The position numbers and the translations under genes were made by a program. From positions 186,001 to 250,000 of the forward strand of contig NZ_CDPP01000002.1 of the NCBI RefSeq assembly GCF_000829905.1: a DNA stretch of 64,000 nucleotides. Reading direction: 5' to 3'. Source of the DNA: Beduini massiliensis. GTDB lineage: Bacteria; Bacillota_I; Bacilli_A; Erysipelotrichales; Coprobacillaceae. Shown here piece after piece: positions 37,822 through 46,891 of the stretch (positions within the stretch are counted from its first letter, which is position 1; every line of letters starts with the position of its first letter). The notes below the pieces were generated by a model, which worked only from the letters and a program-made list of their open reading frames with translations, made no database searches and was not told the origin of the DNA.

Positions 37822-37960
37822 CAATTCCTCCACTATCGCTCCTCTTAGGATGCCATGCGATTTTTAATATTGCCTTTTATTTAGAAGGTTAGTGTCTTTT
37901 GATCACTACCATAGATCTATAAGGCATTTTTATTATAGCGAATCTATAAGAAATTGTCAT
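37822..37960 (-). promoter_or_regulatory. Promoter and structured leader of the ECF S component
   Basis: ATGACA-N17-TATAAT on the minus strand (37960-37932) gives a start near 37925. The leader then has TGCCTT/AAGGCA enclosing TAGA/TCTA and a hairpin GGTAGTG/CACTAACC. Downstream GGCAT could pair with the leader's first ATGCC instead, so two structures compete. No known riboswitch consensus was recognised. Confidence 0.5.
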
Positions 37961-38599
37961 TTATTTCTTTGTTGTTATTACACTTGTTCCATTGGCTATA
38001 ACAGTAATCAATCCTTCAATGATAATATAATCAAAATCGATGCCAATGATAGCATTTCCACCTTTCATCAACGAACTGATGATCAGTTCACGTGTCGCAC
38101 TTTCTTTTGCTTCGATAAGACGATTACCAAAATAACTGGATTCTGTCCCTAAAAAATTGTTTGCAGCAGCACTCCACCCGCTGAACGCTCCTGACCCTAA
38201 CGCTGACTGCCCGCTGATGACACCTAAATATGCACTGATCTCATACCCTTCAAAATTATATCCGGTTGTCAGCAGATGGGTATTCATATTACTCAGATCA
38301 ATATATTTTTTCTTTTCATCAAGGATATTGCGTTCTATCTTCGCACGTCGTTTCTGCAAGTATCGATTTATTGCCGTCTTTGTTTCATCATTAAATGTGT
38401 GCTCCTCCATTTCCATTTGAATCAGCTTAAACGTTTCATCAAATTTTTGGATATCGTTTTCATCTGATTTTATTTGAAAATGCGCTAATTTCTTATAGCA
38501 TTCTCCACAAAGAACTTGGGTCATATCAGAGTCCAAATAATATTCCGGATTACGCATTCCGGTCTTTTTACCACAATTCATACAAACTGCCATTTTCAT
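37961..38599 (-). CDS. Zinc-ribbon and YbjQ-type (UPF0145) protein
   Basis: A 212-residue protein. The N-terminal zinc ribbon is CMNCGKKTGMRNPEYYLD with a second CGEC pair. The C-terminal about 100 residues are YbjQ/DUF74: LLTTGYNFEGYEISAYLGVI then SATRELIISSLMKGGNAIIG and IDFDYIIIEGLITVIANGTS. YbjQ forms pentamers; its function is unknown (putative metal binding). The promoter of the ECF gene lies directly after its stop. Confidence 0.85.
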   Translation of the reverse strand: MKMAVCMNCGKKTGMRNPEYYLDSDMTQVLCGECYKKLAHFQIKSDENDIQKFDETFKLIQMEMEEHTFNDETKTAINRYLQKRRAKIERNILDEKKKYIDLSNMNTHLLTTGYNFEGYEISAYLGVISGQSALGSGAFSGWSAAANNFLGTESSYFGNRLIEAKESATRELIISSLMKGGNAIIGIDFDYIIIEGLITVIANGTSVITTKK

Positions 38600-38610
38600 T
38601 CCCTCCTAGC

Positions 38611-38634
38611 AAAAAAAGGACGTAAGTGTCCTCT
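38611..38634 (-). terminator. Intrinsic terminator of the ThyX-like gene
   Basis: AGGAC and GTCCT pair around ACTTAC, then seven T on the minus strand, just after the stop codon. Confidence 0.75.
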
Positions 38635-38638
38635 TGTT

Positions 38639-39265
38639 TTATTTTTCGTCTTTTATTAAAATTAATTCTTTTGCATACGGCAAAGTTTCGATCCAATCAC
38701 AAACGGTATGCCATTCTGCTAGCTTATGGTTCTTTCGAGCATAATAAATATTAATTAATGTTTCATAGTTCATGCTGCAAGTACGCATTTGCTGATAGCT
38801 GCTCGGAAGCAACTGAATCATGCTATACCAAACTATTTTATCTTTTGTTTCTAAGTATTGCTGACGTAAAGTTTCTAAAGTATCAACAATTTGGTTTAAA
38901 CAAGCTAATGTCATTTCATTCATATGGTCATGTGAAAAATCATCAATCGTAAAACGTTTGCTCGCTATTTTATGCATAGTTGAAGTAGAATTGGCAACTG
39001 TTCCTACTTTATATGTATCAAATTCTTTCCACCAATATAATGGAGCTGTAATATCCACAGAAACAAAAACCTGACGCAAATATTTACGATGATCGCTCCC
39101 GGCTTTTGCTAAACGCATCGCCAAACTTAAATCATTAGGTCCTAGTATGTATTGTCCCTTTTCATCATAAGTACTGTCCATACGGTTCCAGCTATTCATT
39201 GGATTACGTGCCCCACGAATGGCATTTTCAAAATTCATCACACTGCTGTTTTTAATTTCTAACAT
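38639..39265 (-). CDS. ThyX-like conserved protein, common in phages
   Basis: A 208-residue protein. AGSDHRKYLRQVFVSVDITA, APLYWWKEFDTYKVGTVANS, and LPSSYQQMRTCSMNYETLIN, YYARKNHKLAEWHTVCDWIE resemble the second half of flavin-dependent thymidylate synthase (LP..y..w..t.n, then R....AQ.EIR). The RHRxxS motif of true ThyX is absent. Similar genes occur in tailed phages and gut Firmicutes; the function is not established. The 96-residue gene upstream lies 6 bp away. Confidence 0.75.
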   Translation of the reverse strand: MLEIKNSSVMNFENAIRGARNPMNSWNRMDSTYDEKGQYILGPNDLSLAMRLAKAGSDHRKYLRQVFVSVDITAPLYWWKEFDTYKVGTVANSTSTMHKIASKRFTIDDFSHDHMNEMTLACLNQIVDTLETLRQQYLETKDKIVWYSMIQLLPSSYQQMRTCSMNYETLINIYYARKNHKLAEWHTVCDWIETLPYAKELILIKDEK

Positions 39266-39271
39266 ATTTCA

Positions 39272-39547
39272 TTACTCCTTTATTAAAGCATCATACCATT
39301 TTTCAATTTTCATAGGGTCTATTGTTGTCTTAGAAAGTTCACTGCAAACACAGTGAATAAGATATTTTTGCATCTTATCCCCGTTTTCTCCTAAAACTTG
39401 GTAAATCGTATCAATAATTTGCTTCCCATCCTGATCATTATAAAGTTCGTCTTCTAAAATAAGCGCAGTTTTATCTAATAATTCTGCGGTACTTGTAAAG
39501 AGTTCTGATGTATCACCTATCCAATTTTTTATTGTTTGTTTATCCAT
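39272..39547 (-). CDS. Hypothetical acidic protein
   Basis: A 91-residue acidic, helical protein, MDKQTIKNWIGDTSELFTST, with no recognised motif. GGAAGGTG sits 5 bases before the ATG at 39547; an upstream GTG overlaps it. It lies 6 bp upstream of the ThyX-like gene, so they are cotranscribed. Confidence 0.75.
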   Translation of the reverse strand: MDKQTIKNWIGDTSELFTSTAELLDKTALILEDELYNDQDGKQIIDTIYQVLGENGDKMQKYLIHCVCSELSKTTIDPMKIEKWYDALIKE

Positions 39548-39597
39548 GTTTTCACCTTCCACTATCTATTCTAACAAAGAAAATAGAAAAAGACTAT

Positions 39598-40095
39598 TCA
39601 TTTTAGTAATCTAAAAAAATAGTCCCCGTATTTCTCATCATAATCAATGAGTTGAAATCCTAATGAAATGAGCAAACGCATAGACGCGACATTTCCTTCC
39701 ATGACATAGGCATCAATTTCATTCTTTTTAAAATACATAAATAAATAGTCAATCATTGCACTGACCGCTTCACGGGCAAATCCCATATGATGATAGGCAG
39801 GATGAAATGTATAGCCGATACTCACGCTTTGTTGATTATTGACATTCACTCCGATAAAAAGATCGCCAATCAATTCACCATGGTATTCAACAGCAAAGTT
39901 TCCACAATCGAAATAGCCTGTAAATGGATGCATTGTATTGCGTCTGACTAACTCCGTTGCTTTTTCAATAGAATAGTCGTCCCAAGATTGATAACGTTTA
40001 ATCTCATCAAGATGGCGATATTCATATAAAGGATAAATATCTCTTTCTTCCAATGGTCGAATTCTCAACCGTTTGGTTTGAATAAATCCAAACAA
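39598..40095 (-). CDS. GNAT family N-acetyltransferase
   Basis: A 165-residue RimJ/RimL-type acetyltransferase: IQTKRLRIRPLEERDIYPLY, the acetyl-CoA loop SIGYTFHPAYHHMGFAREAV, and NVASMRLLISLGFQLIDY. Its acceptor is unknown. It is 9 bp after prmC on the same strand; ribosome or factor modification would fit but is not shown. Confidence 0.88.
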   Translation of the reverse strand: MFGFIQTKRLRIRPLEERDIYPLYEYRHLDEIKRYQSWDDYSIEKATELVRRNTMHPFTGYFDCGNFAVEYHGELIGDLFIGVNVNNQQSVSIGYTFHPAYHHMGFAREAVSAMIDYLFMYFKKNEIDAYVMEGNVASMRLLISLGFQLIDYDEKYGDYFFRLLK

Positions 40096-40104
40096 GTGAT
40101 CACC

Positions 40105-40965
40105 TTATTTCTTACTGATATTTTTATAAATAAACAGCATACGATCTTTCCCGTTAATATCTTTGAGTATTTCAAAAGGATAATCCGGGAAATAATGTTT
40201 AACTTCCTTTTCCATGTCTTCTTTTTGATCATACCCCATTTCAAAAGCTAAAATAGCTTTATCTTTTAAAATGGCTTCTACACTATTGAAGATTTGACGA
40301 TAAAAATAGAGTCCGTCGTGTCCCCCAAATAAGGCAACATGGGGTTCATGGTCTTTTACTACACTTTCAATTTCCTGCTGAACCGGAATATAGGGCGGAT
40401 TTGAAACAAAGATATCCACTTTTATACCTGCTTCGATCAACGGCTGTACCATATCCCCTTGCATGAAGGTAATCTTAGCATCATTGTTTTGTGCATTCGT
40501 TTTAGCAGTTTCCAATGCCTTCTCAGAAATATCTGTTGCCCAGACTTTTAAACGTGGTTCTTCACATTTTAATGATACCGCAATCGCACCGCTTCCTGTT
40601 CCTACATCACATAAATCAATCTGATCCGTATCGTCAAAATAATCGTCAATCGCGTATAAAATATGCTCAACTAATTCTTCGGTCTCATAACGGGGAATCA
40701 AAACGTCTTGGTTCACGATAAAATCGCGTCCAAAAAAGTTTTCAACACCCTTGATATATTGTATGGGTCTTCCTTTTAAATATTCACTTATTCCATCTTG
40801 AAATGAAGTCGCCATAGATTCATCGACTTCTTCATCCATCATTAAGTAAAGCTCATGAGGTTCTTTATTAGCAAGGTGATAAAACCATACTTTTGCTACT
40901 TGGATGTCTTTTCCTTGTTCTTCAAGTTGTTTTTCCGTTTGACGTATTAATTCCCTAACTGTCAT
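40105..40965 (-). CDS. prmC: Release factor glutamine methyltransferase
   Basis: A 286-residue SAM enzyme methylating the Gln of the GGQ motif in RF1 and RF2. The helical N-terminal domain precedes LIPRYETEELVEHIL, DVGTGSGAIAVSL (SAM binding) and VSNPPYIP (NPPY catalytic motif). It abuts prfA, its substrate's gene. Confidence 0.96.
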   Translation of the reverse strand: MTVRELIRQTEKQLEEQGKDIQVAKVWFYHLANKEPHELYLMMDEEVDESMATSFQDGISEYLKGRPIQYIKGVENFFGRDFIVNQDVLIPRYETEELVEHILYAIDDYFDDTDQIDLCDVGTGSGAIAVSLKCEEPRLKVWATDISEKALETAKTNAQNNDAKITFMQGDMVQPLIEAGIKVDIFVSNPPYIPVQQEIESVVKDHEPHVALFGGHDGLYFYRQIFNSVEAILKDKAILAFEMGYDQKEDMEKEVKHYFPDYPFEILKDINGKDRMLFIYKNISKK

Positions 40966-42041
40966 TATTGTTCTTCTCCGGCTAATTTCAAGCGCTGATC
41001 TTCATTGACTAACGCAGTGATCAAATCATCAATACGTCCTTCCATAATTCGATCCAATTGTTGTACAGAATATCCGATTCGATGATCGGTGACACGGTTT
41101 TGCGGATAGTTGTATGTTCTGATTTTTTCCGCACGATCTCCGGTTCCGATTTTGCTTTTTCTTTCACTGCCGATGGCTTGTTCTTGTTCTGTAATCATTT
41201 TATCGTAAATTCTTGTGATTAAAGCTTTCATCGCTTTATCTTTATTATCATGCTGACTACGTCCATCTTGACTTGAAGCAACGATTCCAGTTGGCAAATG
41301 GGTAATACGCACTGCTGAATCGGTTTTGTTGATATGCTGACCTCCGGCTCCTGAAGCACGGTAAGTATCGATTCGCAAATCACTTGGATTAATATCAACA
41401 TCTACTTCTTCTGCTTCCGGCATGACTAATACAGTTGCTGTAGAAGTATGAATTCTTCCCTGTGTTTCTGTCTTTGGTACACGCTGTACACGGTGTGACC
41501 CTGATTCAAATTTTAACTTTGAGTAAACGCCATCCCCTTTTACCATGAAAGAAATATTACTAAATCCTCCGGCTTCGGCTTCTGTCGCTTCCATTAAATC
41601 AATCGTCCAACCTTGTGCTTCTGCATATTTTGTATACATACGATAAAGGTCTCCTGCAAAAATATTTCCTTCATCTCCGCCTGCAGCGCCACGAATTTCA
41701 ACAATAACGTTTTTCATATCATTCGGATCTTTCGGAATCAATTCTAAATGTAGTTTTTCTTCTACCTCTACTAATTGTTCTTCCAATTCAGTTAATTCCA
41801 TCTTCGCCATTTCTTTAATTTCGGGATCATTTTCTTTCGCAAGTTCTTTTGCTTCTTCAATGCCAGTTGTTACTTTTTTGTATTCCTGATATAAATCATA
41901 AGCATTTTGCAAGCTGGCTTGCTCTTTGGTCACTTCTGTCATTTTCTTGATGTCTTCTCCGATACTAGGGTCCATCAGCATCTGATTCAACTCTTCATAT
42001 CGTCTCTCCATCGATTCTAATCTATCAATCATGTTGTTCAT
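40965..42041 (-). CDS. prfA: Peptide chain release factor 1
   Basis: A 358-residue RF1. The codon-reading PxT is PKT in RVQRVPKTETQGRIHTS, and the peptidyl-hydrolysis GGQ is in RASGAGGQHINKTDSAVRI. It terminates at UAA and UAG. The start has GGAGG upstream. Just 70 bp upstream is the terminator of the candidate small RNA. Confidence 0.97.
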   Translation of the reverse strand: MNNMIDRLESMERRYEELNQMLMDPSIGEDIKKMTEVTKEQASLQNAYDLYQEYKKVTTGIEEAKELAKENDPEIKEMAKMELTELEEQLVEVEEKLHLELIPKDPNDMKNVIVEIRGAAGGDEGNIFAGDLYRMYTKYAEAQGWTIDLMEATEAEAGGFSNISFMVKGDGVYSKLKFESGSHRVQRVPKTETQGRIHTSTATVLVMPEAEEVDVDINPSDLRIDTYRASGAGGQHINKTDSAVRITHLPTGIVASSQDGRSQHDNKDKAMKALITRIYDKMITEQEQAIGSERKSKIGTGDRAEKIRTYNYPQNRVTDHRIGYSVQQLDRIMEGRIDDLITALVNEDQRLKLAGEEQ

Positions 42042-42113
42042 GGTTTATACCTCCAAATCTTTAATATTATATACTATTATATATAAATAATCAAAATATA
42101 ATCTACCAGAAAC

Positions 42114-42244
42114 AAAAAAATCATGATTTTCTCATGATTAATTCATTAAATGGGGAAAGGTACTGCAAAGCAGTACCTTGGGGATTAGTGTAGGTGCTTA
42201 TTTTGGGAGAGGGGCACCTACATTATTATTATTGTCCTTCGACA
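42114..42244 (-). ncRNA. Candidate C-rich small RNA, copy A
   Basis: No protein frame fits, but the minus strand has all parts of a small RNA of about 130 nt. TATTAT at 42256-42251 predicts a start near 42244. A TGTC/GACA 5' hairpin follows, then a 9-bp hairpin TGTAGGTGC/GCACCTACA (42222-42189) with the loop CCCTCTCCCAAAATAA. Next is TCCCC, a 10-bp hairpin (AAGGTACTGC/GCAGTACCTT), TCCCC again, and the terminator AATCATGA/TCATGATT with seven T. It is a diverged tandem partner of copy B. Confidence 0.55.
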
Positions 42245-42250
42245 TGGTAT

Positions 42251-42283
42251 ATAATACCCAATAAATATGAATTAAATATGAAC
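42251..42283 (-). promoter_or_regulatory. Copy A promoter with phased direct repeats
   Basis: Read on the minus strand: TTCAT-N6-TTCAT-N10-TATTAT. Two 11-bp phased repeats replace a -35 and end exactly 10 bases before the -10, the spacing of PhoB-type boxes. Confidence 0.5.
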
Positions 42284-42325
42284 TTTGAAAAAAATGCTCA
42301 AATTAAAATACAAATCATTGTTTAT

Positions 42326-42434
42326 ACAAAAAGACAACCACTGTTACCAGAGCGGTTGTCTTTTATGGGGAAATTTTGTAGGTTAATTGTTTGGGAGAGT
42401 TTTTCCTACAATTATTATTATGTTGTCCTTTGAC
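42326..42434 (-). ncRNA. Candidate C-rich small RNA, copy B
   Basis: A second minus-strand unit of about 109 nt. After the -10 comes a TTGTC/GACAA 5' hairpin, then TTGTAGG/CCTACAA (42411-42376) with a loop containing ACTCTCCCAAAC. An unpaired TTTCCCC and a terminator follow: AAGACAACC/GGTTGTCTT with TTTTTGT. GTAGG, CTCTCCCAAA and CCTAC are shared with copy A while most of the rest has drifted, so selection on the hairpin and loop is likely. Confidence 0.58.
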
Positions 42435-42440
42435 AAACAT

Positions 42441-42473
42441 ATAATAACAATTCTATATGAATTATTTATGAAC
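42441..42473 (-). promoter_or_regulatory. Copy B promoter with phased direct repeats
   Basis: The same layout as copy A, TTCAT-N6-TTCAT-N10-TATTAT, starting 2 bases after the tdk stop codon. Confidence 0.5.
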
Positions 42474-42475
42474 AT

Positions 42476-43078
42476 TTAAAGTTTTTTTAATTTGGGTTTA
42501 TCAGGTACGCTATGGCAATGACGACAGCGTGGTTCATAGTGATCTGTAGCTCCAACCAAAACGATCGGATCATCAAATGAAGCAGGTTCTCCGTTAATCA
42601 GACGTTGTGTACGCGTTGCCGGAGCTCCGCATTTTGCACAGACGGCCGTTAGTTTTGTGACGAATTCTGCTCGTGTCAGTAATTCCGGCATTACGCCAAA
42701 CGGTTCACCTCTAAAATCTTTATCTAACCCGGCAACCATCACACGTTTCCCTTGATCTGCCAGATAGTCACAAATTTCTACAATATCTTTATCTAAAAAC
42801 TGTACTTCATCAATCGCTACAACATCGATTTCCGGATCTTTGCTGACATAATCTAAAATATCCACCGCTCGATCTACTACGATGCAGTCAATGCTAGTTC
42901 CTGAATGAGATACGATTTGCTTTTCCGAATAACGGTTATCTATTCTTGGTTTAAAAATAACAATCTTCTTTTTTGCATAGCTTAAGACATTTATTCTTCG
43001 GATCAATTCTTCCGTTTTACCTGCGAACATACATCCGCAAATGACTTCCAGCCATCCTTCTCTATATTGATGATACAT
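42476..43078 (-). CDS. tdk: Thymidine kinase
   Basis: A 200-residue type II thymidine kinase that salvages thymidine to dTMP. The P-loop is [14 protein letters not shown], the catalytic region is [11 protein letters not shown], and a zinc ribbon is formed by CAKC and CRHC. It follows dnaB by 11 bp. Confidence 0.96.
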   Translation of the reverse strand: MYHQYREGWLEVICGCMFAGKTEELIRRINVLSYAKKKIVIFKPRIDNRYSEKQIVSHSGTSIDCIVVDRAVDILDYVSKDPEIDVVAIDEVQFLDKDIVEICDYLADQGKRVMVAGLDKDFRGEPFGVMPELLTRAEFVTKLTAVCAKCGAPATRTQRLINGEPASFDDPIVLVGATDHYEPRCRHCHSVPDKPKLKKL

Positions 43079-43089
43079 CCTATCTACCT

Positions 43090-44454
43090 CTAAGTTCTTA
43101 AATCTTTTGTTCCTTCTATTTGTTCTTTATAGCGTGTATCAATATTACTGAAACGACTGAAATTCTTTTCAAATAATAAATCTACTTCACCTAAAGCCCC
43201 ATTTCTATGCTTAGAAATGATAATTTTAACCGGTCCGGCATTTTCAACCTGACCATCTTCTGTTTTTTGGTAATCTTCACGATGCAAGAACGCAATAATA
43301 TCAGCATCCTGTTCGATGGCACCGGATTCACGTAAATCGGACATTAAAGGCCGCTTGTCTTCACGCTTTTCAATTGAACGTGATAACTGTGATAATGCAA
43401 TTAATGGAACTTCCAATTCTCTGGCTAAAGCTTTCAGCTGACGTGAGATATCGGATACTTCCTGCTGACGGCTATCGCTTCTGCCACTACCGGTAATTAA
43501 CTGTAAGTAGTCAATCACGATTAAGCAAAGTCCATGTTCCTGTTTTAAACGACGACACTTTGCAATGATATCATTAATTTTAATTCCTGCCCCATCATCG
43601 ATGTATAAATTACACTGTGACACACGGTCCGCCGCCGCATGATAGCGATTCAGATTTGTTTTAATAATTTCACCCGTTCTGATTTGATTACTGTCGATCC
43701 CGCCCATCGAAGAAATAGTTCTGCTGACTAATTGTTCGGCAGGCATTTCTAATGAGAACACCGCCACCGGTTCTTTGGATTTATAAGCGATGTTTGTGGC
43801 CAAGTTTAAAGCAAACGCCGTCTTTCCGACAGAAGGACGCGCCGCTAAAATAATCAAATCTCCTTTTTGCAGTCCGGAAGTAATTTTATCTAAGGCGTAA
43901 TAATTTGTCTTTAGCCCCGATATTTCTCCGCCTTGACTGCTTAATAGCATTAAACGGTCAGTCACATTTTGAACGACCTGCTTAATATTTTTGAATTCTC
44001 CCGAATTTCGATCACGGGTTACCGCTAATAAATCTTTTTCTGTTTCCCCGACGAAGTCCCCGACATCGTCCACTTCACCTGTTGCCTTTTCAATTATGGA
44101 AGTTGCTTCTTTAATCAGTTTGCGTAGCATGGATTTATCTTCTAAGATCCGCATGTAGTAACGACTATGTGCCGTTGTCGGAACCGATTCACTTAATTCC
44201 AAAAGATATTCTACTCCACCTGCTTTATCTAGAATTTGCTTATCTTTTAGATGCGCGGTTAAAGTGGTAATATCAATCGGCATATTCTTTTTATGTATAT
44301 CGATCATCGTATCATAAATCATACGATGTCGATCTAAATAAAAGTCTTCCGGCATTAATGAACCAATAACTTCATAGCATACTTCCTTTGATAACAGCAT
44401 AGCTCCTAAAATGGAACGTTCTGCTTCTGTATCATGAGGTAAGGTATTTGGCAT
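43090..44454 (-). CDS. dnaB: Replicative DNA helicase
   Basis: A 454-residue hexameric helicase (called DnaC in Bacillus). The N-terminal primase-binding domain starts at [17 protein letters not shown]; Walker A is [15 protein letters not shown]; Walker B is [10 protein letters not shown]. It unwinds DNA at the replication fork. It lies 12 bp after rplI. Confidence 0.97.
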   Translation of the reverse strand: MPNTLPHDTEAERSILGAMLLSKEVCYEVIGSLMPEDFYLDRHRMIYDTMIDIHKKNMPIDITTLTAHLKDKQILDKAGGVEYLLELSESVPTTAHSRYYMRILEDKSMLRKLIKEATSIIEKATGEVDDVGDFVGETEKDLLAVTRDRNSGEFKNIKQVVQNVTDRLMLLSSQGGEISGLKTNYYALDKITSGLQKGDLIILAARPSVGKTAFALNLATNIAYKSKEPVAVFSLEMPAEQLVSRTISSMGGIDSNQIRTGEIIKTNLNRYHAAADRVSQCNLYIDDGAGIKINDIIAKCRRLKQEHGLCLIVIDYLQLITGSGRSDSRQQEVSDISRQLKALARELEVPLIALSQLSRSIEKREDKRPLMSDLRESGAIEQDADIIAFLHREDYQKTEDGQVENAGPVKIIISKHRNGALGEVDLLFEKNFSRFSNIDTRYKEQIEGTKDLRT

Positions 44455-44466
44455 TTTAACCCCTCC

Positions 44467-44916
44467 CTATTCATCTTGCGTCAAATGAACTTTTAATTCT
44501 GCAATGACTCCTTTATATAACTCGACTTTATATTTTGTTGTTCCTAAGCTTTGAGCCGGTTTAGCATCTAGGAATTTACGTTTGTCTACTTTAATGTCAT
44601 GTTCACTTTGAAGTTTTTCTACGATATGCTTCGTTGAAACACCTCCAAACACACGTCCTCCTTCTCCGGCTTTCACTTTAAAATCCAAAGTAATCTTTTC
44701 AATCACTTCTTTCAATGATTCGGCATTCTTTTTGTTTAATGCATCCTGTAATTTTTCTTCTTCTTTATTTGCCGCTACGATTTCTTTTCCTGTTTCAGTA
44801 GCAATAACAGCTAATCCGTTTTTAATCAGATAGTTTTGTCCGTAACCATCTGCAACTTTCACGATATCACCTTTTTTTCCTAATTTTTTTACATCTTGAG
44901 TTAAAATTACTCTCAT
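44467..44916 (-). CDS. rplI: 50S ribosomal protein L9
   Basis: A 149-residue L9: [20 protein letters not shown] and [11 protein letters not shown] are the N-terminal 23S rRNA-binding signature, joined by a long helix to the C-terminal domain. It lies between gdpP and dnaB. Confidence 0.97.
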   Translation of the reverse strand: MRVILTQDVKKLGKKGDIVKVADGYGQNYLIKNGLAVIATETGKEIVAANKEEEKLQDALNKKNAESLKEVIEKITLDFKVKAGEGGRVFGGVSTKHIVEKLQSEHDIKVDKRKFLDAKPAQSLGTTKYKVELYKGVIAELKVHLTQDE

Positions 44917-44917
44917 C

Positions 44918-46876
44918 TTATTCCCCTCTTTCTTCTAAATATTGACTGATCTGCACCTCTAACTCATTGGTTGCATCGTCTAATTTATAATCATGGAGCT
45001 GACAGGCCGCCATTGAAAAATGTCCGCCACCGCCAAGTGCTTCCATAATAATCTGTACATTAATATTTCTTGAAGAACGTGCTGATATAGCCACTTCTCC
45101 TTCTTCTACATACCCCAAAGTAAAGACTGCATCGATTCCGACTGTTGCCAGTAATTCGTTTCCGACTTTAGCCAGTAATGCACGACTCACATAAGAGTCT
45201 TCATTATTATACGCAATTAAAATATTGTCTTGATAACGATACGCTGTCTGCATAATGCTGATACGCGCCATGACATCCTTGAAATCGTCTTCCAAATACT
45301 CATAAGCCGTACATACATTAGCGCCTTGTTCTTTTAATTTAGTTGCCGATTGGAATGTACGCACACCCACACGTGCTCTAAAGTTATTCGTATCGACCAG
45401 CATCCCAGCATACATAATCGTTGCTTCTTCTTCGGTCAGTTTTATCGCAGATTCCTGATAATCGAACAATTCGGTAATTAATTCCACTGTCGAAGAGGAA
45501 GTGGGTTCCATATACGTTAATACCGGTGAATCAATAAATTCTTCACCGCGTCGATGATGATCGATCACAACTACATTTTTCGTGACATCGATGACTTTAT
45601 GATCAATCGCCAATGATGGCTTATGATTATCGACTATAATAAGCAATGTTGTCGGCTTAGTCAATTCGATAGCTCGATTCGGTGAAATCATCACACCTTG
45701 ATAGACCGCTTGTTGTTTCATTTCCGCTACCACTCGTCCGGTTTTATCTTCTAATGAGTTGCCATCTATAATAATATTTGCAGGAATTCCATAAGACTGA
45801 ACGATTTTATACATTCCCAAAGAGCCACCAAAGGAATCCAAATCAGATTGCTTATGTCCCATGATCATAACATTACTGCTTGATTTAATTAGACTACGTA
45901 ACGTTTTGGCAATAACACGTGCTCTTACTTTATTGTTCTTAGAAGAGGATTCACTGTTTCCGCCAAAGAAACGAATCTGTTCATCCATTGACTTAATGAC
46001 GACTTGATCTCCACCACGTGAGAACGCCAGATTCAAGGCAGATGCTGACATTTCTTCTAATTCCTTTAAGGAATCATATTTTCTTGCAATTCCCATACTT
46101 AATGTCAATACTACACCTAGCTTATCGGCTTCCTCTTTAATTAATTCTAAGATATCAAATTTATTGTGTACTAACGAATCATAAATTTGCTCATTAAAAA
46201 CTAAAATATACCCATCGGATTTAAAACGACGTAAAACAATACCGTAGTCACTTGCCCATTTTGATATATCATTACGAACAGCGGATTGAATCATTGCCAT
46301 TTTTTGTTCATCGACACTTGCGATCGTATCATCGTAATTATCAATCGACAAATAGCCAAAGACTGCTCTCTCATTATGATAAGATTCACTTAATTCATTA
46401 AAATCAGTCACATCACGTAAATATAAAACACGTGAGCTGGCATTATTAAAAACTTCAAAACGACGTTTGTTTGCTTCAATCATTTTCACAGATTCTTCTT
46501 CAAACAAGATTTCTAATCCCGGCTGCCATTCTAATAATTTTTGTCCAACTAAATCCATGCCTAATTCTTTCAAAAGTTCACTCGTCCACATGATGTTGCG
46601 ATTCTCGTCATACATGATCAAACCAATCCCACCAAAGATACAGGCATTTCCAACATCTTCACCTAAAACTGTGGAAATATCAACCTGCTCTTGATCAAAC
46701 TGCCGACATAACAGATATAGGATTGCAATCATAATACTGTTTTTAACAAAAATATATAAACTTAAGGCTAATATGAAACTGGATGTCGTTAACGCACTTA
46801 TAGAAACCACAATAATAAATTCTACCAATAAGATAAACATCACAGCGTTCCTATACTTAAATAATGTTTTTGACAA
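44918..46876 (-). CDS. gdpP: Cyclic-di-AMP phosphodiesterase GdpP
   Basis: About 652 residues. Two N-terminal membrane helices precede a PAS-like domain, a degenerate GGDEF domain, and a DHH/DHHA1 phosphodiesterase ([27 protein letters not shown], and [12 protein letters not shown]). GdpP cleaves c-di-AMP to pApA, tuning turgor, K+ and wall stress. The start is probably TTG at 46876, 8 bases after AGGTGG; GTG codons at 46888 are too near that site. It follows yybS. Confidence 0.95.
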   Translation of the reverse strand: MSKTLFKYRNAVMFILLVEFIIVVSISALTTSSFILALSLYIFVKNSIMIAILYLLCRQFDQEQVDISTVLGEDVGNACIFGGIGLIMYDENRNIMWTSELLKELGMDLVGQKLLEWQPGLEILFEEESVKMIEANKRRFEVFNNASSRVLYLRDVTDFNELSESYHNERAVFGYLSIDNYDDTIASVDEQKMAMIQSAVRNDISKWASDYGIVLRRFKSDGYILVFNEQIYDSLVHNKFDILELIKEEADKLGVVLTLSMGIARKYDSLKELEEMSASALNLAFSRGGDQVVIKSMDEQIRFFGGNSESSSKNNKVRARVIAKTLRSLIKSSSNVMIMGHKQSDLDSFGGSLGMYKIVQSYGIPANIIIDGNSLEDKTGRVVAEMKQQAVYQGVMISPNRAIELTKPTTLLIIVDNHKPSLAIDHKVIDVTKNVVVIDHHRRGEEFIDSPVLTYMEPTSSSTVELITELFDYQESAIKLTEEEATIMYAGMLVDTNNFRARVGVRTFQSATKLKEQGANVCTAYEYLEDDFKDVMARISIMQTAYRYQDNILIAYNNEDSYVSRALLAKVGNELLATVGIDAVFTLGYVEEGEVAISARSSRNINVQIIMEALGGGGHFSMAACQLHDYKLDDATNELEVQISQYLEERGE

Positions 46877-46891
46877 TTCAATCACCACCTT

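Noticed and set aside
37822-37960. THF, preQ1 or TPP riboswitch upstream of the ECF gene
   Set aside because: None of the conserved core bases of these classes was seen; only a structured leader is supported.
42190-42240. Start-stop codon pair (ATG TAG) behind AAGGAC in copy A, TTG TAG in copy B
   Set aside because: The spacing from AAGGA is 11 and 14 bases and differs between copies; too weak to call a minimal ORF.
42194-42433. Plus-strand 79-codon frame across the small RNA interval
   Set aside because: It has no ribosome-binding site, spans two hairpins and two promoters of the opposite strand, and has no protein pattern.
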